Of a stretch of DNA of 64,000 nt, positions 1 through 10,881 are shown piece after piece (within the stretch, counting starts at the first letter, position 1; every line of letters starts with the position of its first letter). Position numbers and translations under genes: made by a program. The stretch covers positions 124,001-188,000 of the forward strand of contig NZ_JACHIE010000004.1 of assembly GCF_014207635.1 (NCBI RefSeq). Reading direction: 5' to 3'. This stretch comes from Acetobacter lovaniensis. Lineage in GTDB: Bacteria; Pseudomonadota; Alphaproteobacteria; Acetobacterales; Acetobacteraceae. The notes under the pieces were generated by a model, which saw only the letters and a program-made list of their open reading frames with translations, had not been told where the DNA came from and did not search any database.

Positions 1-30
1 AGGGCTGATTATCTCAATCTGGATTGGCAT
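1..30 (-). CDS. atpC: ATP synthase F1 epsilon subunit, N-terminal fragment (cut by window edge)
   Basis: Only the first ten codons lie in the window, reading MPIQIEIISP, which matches the usual epsilon N-terminus (…F-x-I-V-S-P). A strong GGAGGGAG ribosome binding site sits about 7 bases upstream of the ATG. It follows atpD by 28 bases on the same strand, the standard atpHAGDC order. Epsilon is the rotor-stalk subunit that couples and inhibits F1. Identification rests on position plus the short match. Confidence 0.75.
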   Translation of the reverse strand, partial: MPIQIEIISP

Positions 31-58
31 GACTGGTGCTCCCTCCAGAAGCCGGCTG

Positions 59-1534
<1,476 letters not shown>

Positions 1535-1562
1535 TCAGCTCCTGCGGGGCATACGATCGGGC

Positions 1563-2450
1563 TCAGACAGCCTGTGCGCCCGAAATGATTTCGATCAGCT
1601 CGTTAGTAATATTGGTCTGGCGGGTCCGGTTATAGACCTGCGTCAGACTATCGATAGTGCGGCCTGCATTGCGCGTGGCGTTATCCATGGCCGTCATACG
1701 GGCACCGTTTTCGCCCGCAACCGTTTCCAGCAGCGACGCATAAATCTGAACCTGCAGATTGCGCGGCAGCAGCATGGCCAGCAGCGTTGCCTCATCAGGT
1801 TCAAACTCATACTGGGCCACATCGTTGGAGGCTTCCAGCTTACCGCCTGCCTCTTCCACGACCATGGGAACCAGTTGCTGGCATGTCGGCACCTGTGTCA
1901 TCGCATTGCGAAACTTGTTGAACACAAGTGTGCAGACATCAATCTCGCCTGCTTCAAGCAGGGCATTGATCTTGTCACCCAGATCACTGGCGACGGAAAA
2001 GGGAATTTCCTTCGCACTTGTCCCGATCACATGATCAACGATCAGATCTGCGTAGTCGCGCATGAAAAAGTTCAGCGCGCGACGACCAACCGGAAGCAGA
2101 CGCACCGTCTTGCCTTCGGACTGAAGGCGACGGATGGTCTGCACCGTAAGGCGATGCACGTTGGCGTTAAAGCCACCGCACAGGCCACGGTCACTGGTCA
2201 TGGGCACAAGGAGATGAACCTTGTCCTGCCCGGTACCGGCCAGAAGAAGAGGCGCTCCGTCCTCCCCCTTGGTTGCACCGGCCAGCTCACCCAGCATACG
2301 GCGCATGGCTGCCGCATAAGGACGAGCAGCTTCTGCGCTGGCTTGCGCCCGCCGCAGTTTGGCCGCTGCCACCATCTTCATGGCGCTCGTGATCTTCCGT
2401 GTCGATTTGATACTTCCGATCCGGGCGCGTAGTTCCTTAAGGGAAGCCAT
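1563..2450 (-). CDS. atpG: ATP synthase F1 subunit gamma
   Basis: Central rotor-stalk subunit, 295 residues. The N-terminal signature MASLKELRARIGSIKSTRKI and the C-terminal helix with RNAGRTIDSLTQVYNRTRQ and ITNELIEIISGA are typical of gamma and form the coiled coil that rotates inside the alpha3beta3 head. It lies 16 bases downstream of atpA and 31 bases upstream of atpD in the same operon, so co-translation of the F1 subunits is expected. Confidence 0.98.
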   Translation of the reverse strand: MASLKELRARIGSIKSTRKITSAMKMVAAAKLRRAQASAEAARPYAAAMRRMLGELAGATKGEDGAPLLLAGTGQDKVHLLVPMTSDRGLCGGFNANVHRLTVQTIRRLQSEGKTVRLLPVGRRALNFFMRDYADLIVDHVIGTSAKEIPFSVASDLGDKINALLEAGEIDVCTLVFNKFRNAMTQVPTCQQLVPMVVEEAGGKLEASNDVAQYEFEPDEATLLAMLLPRNLQVQIYASLLETVAGENGARMTAMDNATRNAGRTIDSLTQVYNRTRQTNITNELIEIISGAQAV

Positions 2451-2466
2451 GAGTGCTTCTGCTCCC

Positions 2467-4002
2467 TCAGCCGGCGAAGTTGCGGTTGAAGGCGGTCAGA
2501 TATTCGGTCAGCCGCGCTTCCAGGTCCTTGGAAATGGCCTGTTCCTTGCTCAGCGTATCCAGAATGTCCTTGCCCGCGCTCCGCACATCGCTCAGCACTG
2601 CGCGTTCCCAGGCCACAACCTTGCTGGCTGCAATGCCATCCAGGAAGCCACGGGTCCCGGCAAACAGCAGAACAACCTGTTCTTCAACCGAAAGCGGCGA
2701 AGCCTGCGGCTGCTTCAGCAGTTCCACCAGACGGGCACCACGGGCAAGCATCTTCTGCGTTGCCGGGTCCAGATCGGATGCGAACTGGGAGAAGGCTGCC
2801 ATTTCACGGTACTGGGCGAGTTCAAGCTTGATCTTGCCTGCAACCTGCTTCATGGCCTTGATCTGCGCTGCGGACCCAACGCGGGAGACGGAACCACCCA
2901 CGTTAACGGCAGGGCGGATACCCTTGTAGAACAGATCGGTCTCAAGGAAGATCTGGCCATCCGTAATGGAGATCACGTTGGTCGGGATGTAAGCTGCAAC
3001 GTCACCGGCCTGCGTTTCAATAACGGGCAGAGCCGTCAGAGACCCCCCGCCATTGGCGTCGGACATCTTGGCAGCCCGTTCCAGCAGACGGGAATGCAGG
3101 TAGAACACGTCACCCGGATAAGCTTCACGGCCCGGCGGACGACGCAGCAGCAGGGACATCTGGCGATAGGCCACAGCCTGCTTGGTCAGATCGTCATAGC
3201 AGATCAGGGCATGCATGCCGTTATCGCGGAAGTATTCACCCATGGCGCACGCGGCGTAGGGGGCAAGATACTGCAGCGGAGCCGGGTCGGATGCGGTCGC
3301 GGCCACGACGATGGAGTACTTCATCGCGCCTTTTTCTTCCAGCAGACGCACAAGCTGTGCGACCGTGGAGCGCTTCTGACCAACAGCAACGTAGATGCAG
3401 TAGAGGGACTTCTTGTCGTCGCCCTGCTCATTCACGCCCTTCTGGGCCAGAATGGTGTCGGTCAGGATGGTGGTTTTACCAGTCTGACGGTCACCAATCA
3501 CCAGTTCACGCTGGCCACGACCAATCGGCACCAGAGCGTCAATCGCCTTGATCCCGGTCTGCATGGGTTCGCTCACGGACTGGCGCGGCATAATGCCGGG
3601 GGCCTTGACTTCCGCACGACGCAGTTCAACGTCAACCAGCGGGCCCTTGTCGTCGATCGGGTTACCCAGACCGTCCACAACGCGGCCCAGCAGGCCCTTA
3701 CCAACCGGCACACTGACAACCATACCCGAACGGGTGACACTGTCCCCTTCACGGATGTTGGTGTCGTCACCGAAAATAACGATACCGACGTTGTCGCTTT
3801 CCAGGTTCAGGGCCATGCCCTTCTGCCCAGCGGACGGAAAGTCCACCAGTTCACCCGACATGACATTCTGCAGGCCAAATACGCGGGCAATACCATCCCC
3901 AACGGACAGGACTGTGCCGGTTTCGACCACATCAGATTCCTTGTCGAACGAGGCAATCTGCTGCTTGAGGATATCCGAAATCTCTGCGGGACGGATTTCC
4001 AT
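2467..4002 (-). CDS. atpA: ATP synthase F1 subunit alpha
   Basis: Regulatory nucleotide-binding subunit of F1, about 511 residues. The P-loop GDRQTGKT is near residue 170, with the family motif [21 protein letters not shown] downstream. I chose the ATG at 4002 ([12 protein letters not shown]…), the usual alpha N-terminus; a GTG codon directly before it (4005) is an alternative. The ATG overlaps the atpH stop codon as TGATG, so translational coupling to delta is likely. Confidence 0.98.
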   Translation of the reverse strand: MEIRPAEISDILKQQIASFDKESDVVETGTVLSVGDGIARVFGLQNVMSGELVDFPSAGQKGMALNLESDNVGIVIFGDDTNIREGDSVTRSGMVVSVPVGKGLLGRVVDGLGNPIDDKGPLVDVELRRAEVKAPGIMPRQSVSEPMQTGIKAIDALVPIGRGQRELVIGDRQTGKTTILTDTILAQKGVNEQGDDKKSLYCIYVAVGQKRSTVAQLVRLLEEKGAMKYSIVVAATASDPAPLQYLAPYAACAMGEYFRDNGMHALICYDDLTKQAVAYRQMSLLLRRPPGREAYPGDVFYLHSRLLERAAKMSDANGGGSLTALPVIETQAGDVAAYIPTNVISITDGQIFLETDLFYKGIRPAVNVGGSVSRVGSAAQIKAMKQVAGKIKLELAQYREMAAFSQFASDLDPATQKMLARGARLVELLKQPQASPLSVEEQVVLLFAGTRGFLDGIAASKVVAWERAVLSDVRSAGKDILDTLSKEQAISKDLEARLTEYLTAFNRNFAG

Positions 4003-4586
4003 CACGCGGCTCCCTTCATGGCGTAATGCAAACGAAACAGGCGGGTTTTGAGGCTGGCATCATACAGCTTTGCCCCGACGCGGACGACAAGACCGCCGAG
4101 CAGGGCGCTGTCAACACGCTCGCGAATATTGATGCGGGAATAACCGGCTTCGGCCAGACGAACCTGAAGCTGGGCCCGCTGTTCGGCCGTAAGCGGCACA
4201 GCACTGCTGACCTCGGCCACGACCTCGCCACGGCGGGCCACGGCCAGCGCATCCAGCGATGCAAGAATGCGCCGCAGGACCGGCAGACGGCGGTTATCAG
4301 CCACGACGCCCACAAAATTACGAAGAATCTGACCGAATCCCTGAGCCTCAAGCACGGCCAGAACGGCCTTGCGAGACACCAGAATATCCAGGCGCCTGTC
4401 TTCCAGAACAGTGCGCAGGGGCGCACTCTCATCAATCAGGCGCGCAAGTGCGCCACCTTCATCAAGCACGGTGTCCAGCTGCTGCTGTTCGGCAGCCAGA
4501 TCATAAAGCGCAATCGCGTAACGGCCTTCAAGACCGTTGGCCGCAAAAGCTACTGCTTGTGCTGTCGTTACGCCCGAGGCCACCAC
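4002..4586 (-). CDS. atpH: ATP synthase F1 subunit delta
   Basis: Peripheral-stalk subunit that ties F1 to the b subunits of Fo. The start is inferred: a GTG at 4586 (reading [10 protein letters not shown]…) has a GAAGGAAAG ribosome binding site about 8 bases upstream. The frame stays open further up to an ATG at 4640 or 4617, but neither has a convincing RBS. Typical features are [13 protein letters not shown] near the N-terminus and the C-terminal [20 protein letters not shown] segment. First gene of the atpHAGDC operon; the Fo genes are not beside it, as is usual in alphaproteobacteria. Confidence 0.93.
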   Translation of the reverse strand: MVASGVTTAQAVAFAANGLEGRYAIALYDLAAEQQQLDTVLDEGGALARLIDESAPLRTVLEDRRLDILVSRKAVLAVLEAQGFGQILRNFVGVVADNRRLPVLRRILASLDALAVARRGEVVAEVSSAVPLTAEQRAQLQVRLAEAGYSRINIRERVDSALLGGLVVRVGAKLYDASLKTRLFRLHYAMKGAA

Positions 4587-4928
4587 TCTTTGGTTCTTTC
4601 CTTCTGTGCGCGCCGGCATTCCACACTGACAACGATGCAACCCGGACCATCAGGCGATGTATCCAAGTTTTGCTGCACCTGTTGGCGCGGCCTCTAGCAT
4701 GACCACAACAGGCACGCAACTGGCTGAACAACCCTATTTTATTCAACCCGCTTTTAGCGGCATATTCTGGCTAACCAGAATGCCCCGCAAAAAGCTCTCA
4801 GACACTTGCCCAAGACACTACAGGGCAGCAAAAAACTGCTCCGGGAACGACCTGTGCACGCCGTGCAAAATCCACTACGCTCACGCAACGGTGAGACTGA
4901 ACGGATTTGATTTTCAGGGGAAAAGCTT
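4587..4928. other. Intergenic region upstream of the atp operon
   Basis: About 340 bases between atpH and tRNA-Gly. Open frames here on both strands lack ribosome binding sites and family resemblance. It should contain the atpHAGDC promoter on the minus strand, but I could not single out a convincing -35/-10 pair. Confidence 0.4.
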
Positions 4929-5002
4929 TGGAGCGGACAGAGGGAATCGAACCCTCCTCGGTAGCTTGGAAGGCTACAGCATTACCACTATGCTATGCCC
5001 GC
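4929..5002 (-). tRNA. tRNA-Gly (anticodon TCC)
   Basis: On the minus strand the acceptor GCGGGCA pairs with TGTCCGC with one G-U pair. The D-loop has the AGTGGTA form, the anticodon loop reads CTTCCAA giving TCC, and the T-arm contains GGTTCGATTCC. U73 and an encoded CCA end the gene. Seventy-four bases including CCA. It is the only feature between the atp operon and tRNA-Trp. Confidence 0.96.
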
Positions 5003-5226
5003 ACTCCGAAGGTGAAGGTTTTATAATCCATCCCCCCTCCGCACCGCAAGCCCCCAGTGTTTTTTTTACGCCAGCGCCCGCCCGCACGACAATAATCTGC
5101 AACAGGCACTTGACTTTAGGGCCGCAACATATTTTGTTCCGCCTCCTGTGATGCCCGCAAGATTGTGGCTGGTCAGACGAACGGGTTTCCGTTATAGGTC
5201 TTTTCCAGCCGTGGCGGACACGCTGC

Positions 5227-5303
5227 AGGGGTGTAGCTCAATTGGCTAGAGTGCCGGTCTCCAAAACCGGAGGTTGTGGGTTCGAGACCCTCCACCCCTG
5301 CCA
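5227..5303 (+). tRNA. tRNA-Trp (anticodon CCA)
   Basis: Acceptor AGGGGTG pairs with CACCCCT, discriminator G, encoded CCA. The D-arm contains TAGCTCAATTGG, the anticodon loop CTCCAAA gives CCA, and the T-arm contains GGTTCGAGACC. It sits just upstream of secE-nusG; a tRNA-Trp directly before secE is a common bacterial arrangement. Confidence 0.97.
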
Positions 5304-5435
5304 GATTTTCTCGTGGTGTACGGAAGGTTCCGCTTTTCACCTGTAAAATGCGGCTTTATCGTACAATCTGAGTGGTGTTGATTTAAGGCTGCCCCCTTGG
5401 CAACAGAGCGGGGCGGAACAAGGAGAGTGTGCTTC

Positions 5436-5630
5436 GTGTCGTTCAGTCCCGGTAAGTTCCTGCATGATGTGCGTACCGAGGCGGAACGGGTCACATGGCC
5501 CACCCGCCGCGCAACATTTGTCACCACCGGCGCCGTATTGGCCATGGCAGGTATGGCATCCATCTTCTTCTTCGTCGTTGACCAGTTGATCGGTCTCGGT
5601 GTGCGTCAACTTTTCGGGCTGGGAGGCTGA
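5436..5630 (+). CDS. secE: Preprotein translocase subunit SecE
   Basis: Small SecYEG subunit, 64 residues, with the single-helix layout of most bacteria. The amphipathic FLHDVRTEAERVTWP segment (the conserved E-x-x-x-V-x-W-P motif) is followed by one transmembrane helix around residues 25-50. I chose the GTG at 5436 because AAGGAGAG lies 8 bases upstream; an upstream TTG at 5397 would place the RBS inside the gene. nusG starts 9 bases downstream, the classic secE-nusG pair. Confidence 0.95.
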   Translation: MSFSPGKFLHDVRTEAERVTWPTRRATFVTTGAVLAMAGMASIFFFVVDQLIGLGVRQLFGLGG

Positions 5631-5639
5631 GGAAACGGC

Positions 5640-6170
5640 ATGGCCAAGCGTTGGTATGTGGTCCACGTCTATTCGGGCTTCGAAAAGAAAATCGCGCAGC
5701 ACATCCGCGAAGATGCGGCCCAGAAGGGGCTGAGCGACCATATTGACGAGATTCTCGTCCCGTCCGAGGAAGTGATTGAAGTCCGCCGTGGCCAGAAGGT
5801 GAACGCGGAACGCAAGTTCTTCCCCGGTTACGTACTGGTCAAGATGGAAATGACCGACGAGTCATGGCATCTGGTCAAGGACACCCCCAAGGTTACGGGT
5901 TTTCTGGGCACCAAAAACCGCCCTACGCCCATTTCCGCGGCGGAAGCCGAACGGATTATCCGCCAGACAGAGGAAGGCGTGCAGCATCCTCGCTCCGCCG
6001 TTACCTTTGAAGTGGGCGAGCAGATTCGTGTGGCCGATGGCCCCTTCACCTCCTTCAATGGTGTTATTGAAGAAGTGGATGAGGAAAAAGGCCGCCTGAA
6101 AGTCAGCGTTTCGATCTTTGGCCGGTCCACTCCGGTGGATCTGGAGTTCAATCAGGTCGAAAAGCTGTAA
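5640..6170 (+). CDS. nusG: Transcription termination/antitermination factor NusG
   Basis: 176 residues. The NGN domain covers about residues 1-110, beginning [16 protein letters not shown] and containing the [10 protein letters not shown] signature. The KOW domain follows at about 120-155 ([16 protein letters not shown]). NusG binds RNA polymerase and links it to Rho or to the ribosome. The gene is followed within 40 bases by an intrinsic terminator and then by an unrelated gene, not by rplK-rplA. Confidence 0.98.
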   Translation: MAKRWYVVHVYSGFEKKIAQHIREDAAQKGLSDHIDEILVPSEEVIEVRRGQKVNAERKFFPGYVLVKMEMTDESWHLVKDTPKVTGFLGTKNRPTPISAAEAERIIRQTEEGVQHPRSAVTFEVGEQIRVADGPFTSFNGVIEEVDEEKGRLKVSVSIFGRSTPVDLEFNQVEKL

Positions 6171-6200
6171 TTTTTCAGCCCATAGACACAATTTTATATT

Positions 6201-6228
6201 AAGGGCGGCCTCCGGGCCGCCTTTTTTA
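6201..6228 (+). terminator. Rho-independent terminator after nusG
   Basis: GGCGGCC, loop TCCG, GGCCGCC, then TTTTTT. A 7-bp GC-only stem followed by a T run, 30 bases after the nusG stop, closing the secE-nusG transcript. Confidence 0.9.
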
Positions 6229-6361
6229 TTGCTGATATGCACCGTCCATCTGCCTTGCAAACACAACAAACCCGTTCAGGCGTTTGGAACACTCGGGCGC
6301 GTTCCGGGTTGTATCCTTGTCTGTTAGCCTGACGTGGTTTTCGTTTTGCCAAGGAGTTACC

Positions 6362-7990
6362 ATGCCTTTAACCCCGGCTCTTAGAGGAACAGCCCTTCTC
6401 AACAATGCCCTGCTGAACAAGGGCACGGCCTTTACTGAAGCAGAGCGGCGGGAATACGGACTGGAAGGACTCCTGCCCACACAGGTGGAAACACTGGACC
6501 GGCAGGTAGAGCGAATCCACAGGCACCTCGAAGCCAAACCCAGCAATCTGGAACGCTACATCTATCTGAGCGGCCTGCGCGACCAGAACCAGACCCTGTT
6601 CTACCGGGTGCTCATGTCCAACCCCGCGCAGTTTGTGCCCATTGTGTATGCACCTACTCTGGCGGCTGTCTGCCAGCAGTTCAGCCACATCTACCGCCGC
6701 CCGCGTGGCATGTACATCAGTCTGGACATGCGTGGCCGAATCCGTGACGTGCTGCGCAACTGGCCTACGGAGAACGTACGCTTCCTGTGCGTCACCACAG
6801 GAGGCCGTATTCTGGGGCTGGGCGATATTGGCGTGAATGGCATGGGCATTCCCATTGGCAAGCTCGACCTTTACACGGCCTGCGGTGCGGTTCCTCCGGA
6901 AGTGCTCCTGCCCGTGCAGCTTGATATTGGCACAACCAACAGCGCCCTACGGGCAGACCCGCTCTACCTTGGCCTGCGCAGGGAACCCCCTCCGCTGGAA
7001 GAGCTGGACGGGTTTGTGGAAGAATTTGTAAGCGCGGTTAACGACGTCTTCCCTGATTGCTGCCTGCATTTTGAGGACTGGAAGGGCACGGATGCCCTGC
7101 ATTATCTGGACAAATACCGCAACACGGCCCTGTGCTATAATGATGACATTCAGGGCACTGCGGCCGTTACGCTGGCGGGCCTGATTACCGCGCTCAAAAT
7201 CAAGAATGAAACACTGGCGCAGCAGCGCTTTTTATTCCTCGGGGCAGGCTCCTCCGGGCTGGGTACCGCGGATATGCTGATTTCCGCCCTGAAGCAGGAG
7301 GGCATAAGCGCGCAGGAGGCCATTGAGCGCATAACGCTCATGGATGTGAATGGCCTGCTTGAAACCTCCCGCACGGACCTGAGCCCACAGCAGAAACGCT
7401 ACGCCAAAGCCATGCCCCCCTCGCGTGATCTGCTGGCCACAATCAAAGCCTTCAAGCCCACCGTGCTCATTGGTGTTTCAACCTGTGGGGGGGCCTTTAC
7501 GCAGGAGGTTGTGGAAACCATGAGCGCGCTGAACGAACGCCCCATTATTTTTCCGCTCTCCCTGCCCCAGAAAAACGCGGAATGCACGGCCGAGCAGGCT
7601 TATGAATGGTCACAGGGACAGGCACTTTTTGCCGCCGGTCTGCAGTTCCCCGAAGTGGAAATGAACGGGCGGACTTTCTACCCCGGTCAGGCCAACAATT
7701 TTTACATCTTCCCGGCTCTGGGGCTGGCTGTGTACGCCACATGCCCCAAACACATTACGGATGACATGGTCATTGAAACCGCCCGCGCACTGGCGGATCA
7801 GGTAGACCCGGCATCACGCGAGCGGGGCCGCCTGTTTCCACCCCAGAGTGATATTCTGGACGTTTCAATTACGTCTGCTGCGCGTATTGCCGAATTTATT
7901 TTTGATCAGGGTGCCGCAACGGTAGAACGCCCCAAAGATATTCGGGCCTGGATTGAAAGCCTGACGTACAGCCCACGCTACGCGGACTGA
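6362..7990 (+). CDS. maeA: NAD(P)-dependent malic enzyme (oxaloacetate-decarboxylating)
   Basis: Converts malate to pyruvate and CO2 with reduction of NAD(P). The 542-residue length fits the large MaeA/SfcA class, not the MaeB/PTA fusion. I see the catalytic Tyr in VYAPTL (about residue 96), the lysine in IPIGKLDLYTACG (about 167), metal ligands in FEDW (about 238) and NDDIQGT (about 262), and the dinucleotide fold GAGSSG at 294-299. The ATG at 6362 has AAGGAG five bases upstream; the frame is open further up without an RBS. It stands alone between two strong terminators. NAD versus NADP preference cannot be read from sequence here. Confidence 0.93.
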   Translation: MPLTPALRGTALLNNALLNKGTAFTEAERREYGLEGLLPTQVETLDRQVERIHRHLEAKPSNLERYIYLSGLRDQNQTLFYRVLMSNPAQFVPIVYAPTLAAVCQQFSHIYRRPRGMYISLDMRGRIRDVLRNWPTENVRFLCVTTGGRILGLGDIGVNGMGIPIGKLDLYTACGAVPPEVLLPVQLDIGTTNSALRADPLYLGLRREPPPLEELDGFVEEFVSAVNDVFPDCCLHFEDWKGTDALHYLDKYRNTALCYNDDIQGTAAVTLAGLITALKIKNETLAQQRFLFLGAGSSGLGTADMLISALKQEGISAQEAIERITLMDVNGLLETSRTDLSPQQKRYAKAMPPSRDLLATIKAFKPTVLIGVSTCGGAFTQEVVETMSALNERPIIFPLSLPQKNAECTAEQAYEWSQGQALFAAGLQFPEVEMNGRTFYPGQANNFYIFPALGLAVYATCPKHITDDMVIETARALADQVDPASRERGRLFPPQSDILDVSITSAARIAEFIFDQGAATVERPKDIRAWIESLTYSPRYAD

Positions 7991-8005
7991 TTTTTTACAG
8001 ACCAC

Positions 8006-8044
8006 AAAAAAAAACGGAGCGATGTTTCTGCTCCGTTTTTTTTT
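8006..8044. terminator. Bidirectional terminator between malic enzyme and S9 peptidase
   Basis: Nine A, CGGAGC, a nine-base loop, GCTCCG and a run of twelve T. The stem is about 15 bp including A-T pairs, and it has T runs on both strands. It separates two convergent genes. Confidence 0.9.
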
Positions 8045-8069
8045 TTTCGATTCGACTGGGCGTATGCAC

Positions 8070-10034
8070 TCAGGCGTCCATTGGAGGAGCCGGATCAAAC
8101 CCGAAAACCCGGCCATAAAATGCCAGCTCCATGGTCCATGCCTGACGGATGGTCGCCTCCTGACGGAAGCCATGCCCCTCGCCGGGGAATTCATACAACG
8201 TGCAGGGAGCACCCGCCGCACGCAGCGCCGCCGCCATGGCATGAGCCTGAGAGGGGGGAACAACCTTGTCCTCCGCCCCCTGCAACAGCAGCACCGGCGC
8301 CCTTATCCGGCTGGCGACAGAAAGGGGTGAGCGCGCCACATAAACAGACTCCGCTTCCGGCCACGAGCCAACCAGAGCATCAAGGTAGCGCGCTTCAAAC
8401 TTGTGCGTTTCCTGTGCCAATGCGCGCAGGTCGGTAACGCCATACAGGCTGACACCCGCAGCAAACAGGTCGGAGGCGGCCAGCGCGAGCAGCACGGTCA
8501 TTCCCCCCGCACTGGAACCGCGAATGGCGATTCGCTTGGGGTCAACGCGGCCAGTGGCCACCATATGGCGGCAGGCGGCAATGCAGTCCGCCACATCCAC
8601 AATACCCCACTGGCCCTGCAGCCGTTCCCGCCATGACCGCCCAAAGCCTGTAGAACCACCGTAATTAACATCCAGCACGGCAAAACCGCGGGATGTCCAC
8701 CACTGCACCTTAAAGGAAAAACCATCCTGCGCCCGAGCGGTTGGGCCACCATGCACCAGCACGATCATCGGGGGTTTTTCATCCTGTGGCACACAGGCAC
8801 GGCTATTGGCGGGAGGGTAGAAAAAAGCGTGCCCCTGCTGGCCATCGACCCCATCCACCGCAAAACGCACCGATTCGGGGCGGGACATATCCGCCGCCTG
8901 CAAATCCAGAGTGGCAGAACGACGGAGTACCTGCAGCCCCCCCTGTTCGGCAGAACCCACCACCACAGCGGGCAGGGCATCCACAGGTGCCTGCACCCAT
9001 GCAAACCGCCCATCCGCCAATGCAACAGGGCATTGGTCGGGCTGCCCTGCGAAGCTGTGTGTGTGGCCCTCAGCCGTGCGTACAAAACACTGGCCCTCTC
9101 CATCACGCACGCTCAGGACCACACACCCGCCATCGGCCAAAGGCTGGTAGCTGCTTTGGCCAAATACCCATGCGGGCTGGCCAATCTCCCCTTCCGGCAT
9201 GGCATACGCCACCAGATGCGGGGCGGGCTGATGCACAACCTCCCATACCCGCCAGAGTTCGGAACGGTCAGAAATCACAAGCAGGCGGCCATCTGCCGTC
9301 CAGCGCGGCTCCACCAGCGACTCGCCGCCTGCCCCTCCGGCCAGAACCTGCACACCTTCAAGTGCCGCAATGGTGCCATCTGCCCCGCGCACCACACGCC
9401 CCAAGCACAGGCGCGTGGAATCCCACGGCATGTTCGGATGGTCCCACTCAATCCATGCCAGCAACGTACCATCAGGCGAGAGGGTGGGGGACATGTAAAA
9501 ATCCGCACCATGTTGCAGCACCAGCCCATCCGGGCCAGCCTCCCCACCAAGGACGACCATTGTGCTCTGGGGCTCACCGGCCCCGCGGTGGTCCTCCCGC
9601 ACGGCAACAACCGAGGGGCTGGCGGGGTCAAACCGCAGGTCGGCAAAGCGCACGCCCTCTGCCCCGGCCAGAAGGGTGGGGGATCCACTTCCCTGCCCCA
9701 GCAGCCAGACCTGCGCCGTGCGCCGGTCCACATAGACAATACCGTGGGGGGAGACGGCATAAGCGCCTCCTCCATATTCATGCACACGGGTCCCGACATC
9801 GGCCTGCGCGGGCAGTACCTCGGCCACGCCATCGGGTTCTGCCCAGCGCATCAGAACTGTCCGTCCCCCCTCTGCCGGGCGGCGCTCCAACCAGAACACG
9901 GCCTGCCCTGCACTGCGTACCTCTGAAAAGGTCAGGCTTTTACCAGCCACCAGAGTAGCCGTTACGGGGGAGGGCCAACTACCGCAGCGCATGGGCTGGG
10001 ACACTTGAGCATGAGTGCTGTTCTGTTCCATCAT
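8070..10034 (-). CDS. S9 family peptidase (dipeptidyl/acyl-aminoacyl peptidase type)
   Basis: 654-residue prolyl-oligopeptidase-family serine peptidase. The N-terminal ~400 residues are Trp- and Gly-rich, consistent with a beta-propeller. The C-terminal alpha/beta hydrolase domain has VHGGPTA (oxyanion region), the nucleophile motif GSSAGG (Ser508), the acid in LLLQGAEDKVVP (Asp589) and the base in FPGEGHGF (His621), so the catalytic triad is complete. No signal peptide is visible, suggesting a cytoplasmic enzyme acting on short peptides. It is monocistronic and convergent with malic enzyme. Confidence 0.9.
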   Translation of the reverse strand: MMEQNSTHAQVSQPMRCGSWPSPVTATLVAGKSLTFSEVRSAGQAVFWLERRPAEGGRTVLMRWAEPDGVAEVLPAQADVGTRVHEYGGGAYAVSPHGIVYVDRRTAQVWLLGQGSGSPTLLAGAEGVRFADLRFDPASPSVVAVREDHRGAGEPQSTMVVLGGEAGPDGLVLQHGADFYMSPTLSPDGTLLAWIEWDHPNMPWDSTRLCLGRVVRGADGTIAALEGVQVLAGGAGGESLVEPRWTADGRLLVISDRSELWRVWEVVHQPAPHLVAYAMPEGEIGQPAWVFGQSSYQPLADGGCVVLSVRDGEGQCFVRTAEGHTHSFAGQPDQCPVALADGRFAWVQAPVDALPAVVVGSAEQGGLQVLRRSATLDLQAADMSRPESVRFAVDGVDGQQGHAFFYPPANSRACVPQDEKPPMIVLVHGGPTARAQDGFSFKVQWWTSRGFAVLDVNYGGSTGFGRSWRERLQGQWGIVDVADCIAACRHMVATGRVDPKRIAIRGSSAGGMTVLLALAASDLFAAGVSLYGVTDLRALAQETHKFEARYLDALVGSWPEAESVYVARSPLSVASRIRAPVLLLQGAEDKVVPPSQAHAMAAALRAAGAPCTLYEFPGEGHGFRQEATIRQAWTMELAFYGRVFGFDPAPPMDA

Positions 10035-10197
10035 CTTCCCAGTTTATCATGCAAAATGCCCTGAACGGAAAGGCATGTGCCGCTTTGCATTCCATGCTAG
10101 GCAGGGCATACGGACCTGCTGTTTTTTCCTGTGGGCTTGACATGACGGGAGCGACTCTGCTCCTCCCCACTCCTGACGATGTTCTCTCTGAATTGGA

Positions 10198-10881
10198 TTG
10201 TCTGTCCTGTTACACGCTCTGGAATCCATCTTTTCGCTTGATTACCTGACAACCCTGTTCACCCGGTACGGTTATGGGGTGGTTGGAGTGGTTGTTATGC
10301 TGGAAAGCATGGGCCTGCCCCTTCCTGCGGAAAGTCTGCTGATTACCGGGGCCATTTTTTGTGCGACCACCCACAAGCTCCAGATCGAAGGCATTATTGT
10401 TGCCGGGGTGACAGGGGCGATCATGGGGGACAATCTGGGCTACCTGCTTGGCCACTATCTGGGCCTTGGGCTTTTGCGCAAGCACGGCCCACGCTTTGGC
10501 TTAACCCCTGAGCGCCTGCTGCTGGGGCGTTATGTTTTTCTCAAGCATGGCGGGCCGGTTATCTTTTTTGGTCGCTTTGTGGCCATCCTGCGGATGTTTG
10601 TTGCCATACTGGCCGGAGCGAACCGTATGCCCTGGCATACGTTTCTGTTCTATAACGCACTTGGTGGCGTGTTCTGGGCTGGAGGATACACAACATGCGC
10701 CTACCTGCTGGGAAGCGAGATTGCCAAGCTCTCCGGCTGGCTGGCCGTAGGCTTTGGGGCCGCGACTCTGGTGGTTATTGGCGTGCTGTTCGTGTTCATC
10801 AAGCACAATGAAAAACGTCTGACGGAGGAAGCCATGAAAGCAGCAGAACAGGATGAGCAGCTCAAAGCCCCCCTGCCATGA
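10198..10881 (+). CDS. DedA family (SNARE-associated/VTT domain) membrane protein
   Basis: 227 residues with four to five hydrophobic segments. DedA hallmarks are visible: the MLESMGLPLPAESLLITGAI segment with the conserved acidic residue, GDNLGYLLGHYLG, and the FFGRFVAILRMFVAILAGANRM arginine motif (F/Y-G-R-x-x-x-x-R). DedA proteins are inner-membrane lipid or polyisoprenyl-phosphate transporters in the families tested. The start is a TTG at 10198 with no clear RBS, so it is uncertain. Its TGA overlaps the next gene's ATG (ATGATG), implying coupled translation. Confidence 0.88.
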   Translation: MSVLLHALESIFSLDYLTTLFTRYGYGVVGVVVMLESMGLPLPAESLLITGAIFCATTHKLQIEGIIVAGVTGAIMGDNLGYLLGHYLGLGLLRKHGPRFGLTPERLLLGRYVFLKHGGPVIFFGRFVAILRMFVAILAGANRMPWHTFLFYNALGGVFWAGGYTTCAYLLGSEIAKLSGWLAVGFGAATLVVIGVLFVFIKHNEKRLTEEAMKAAEQDEQLKAPLP

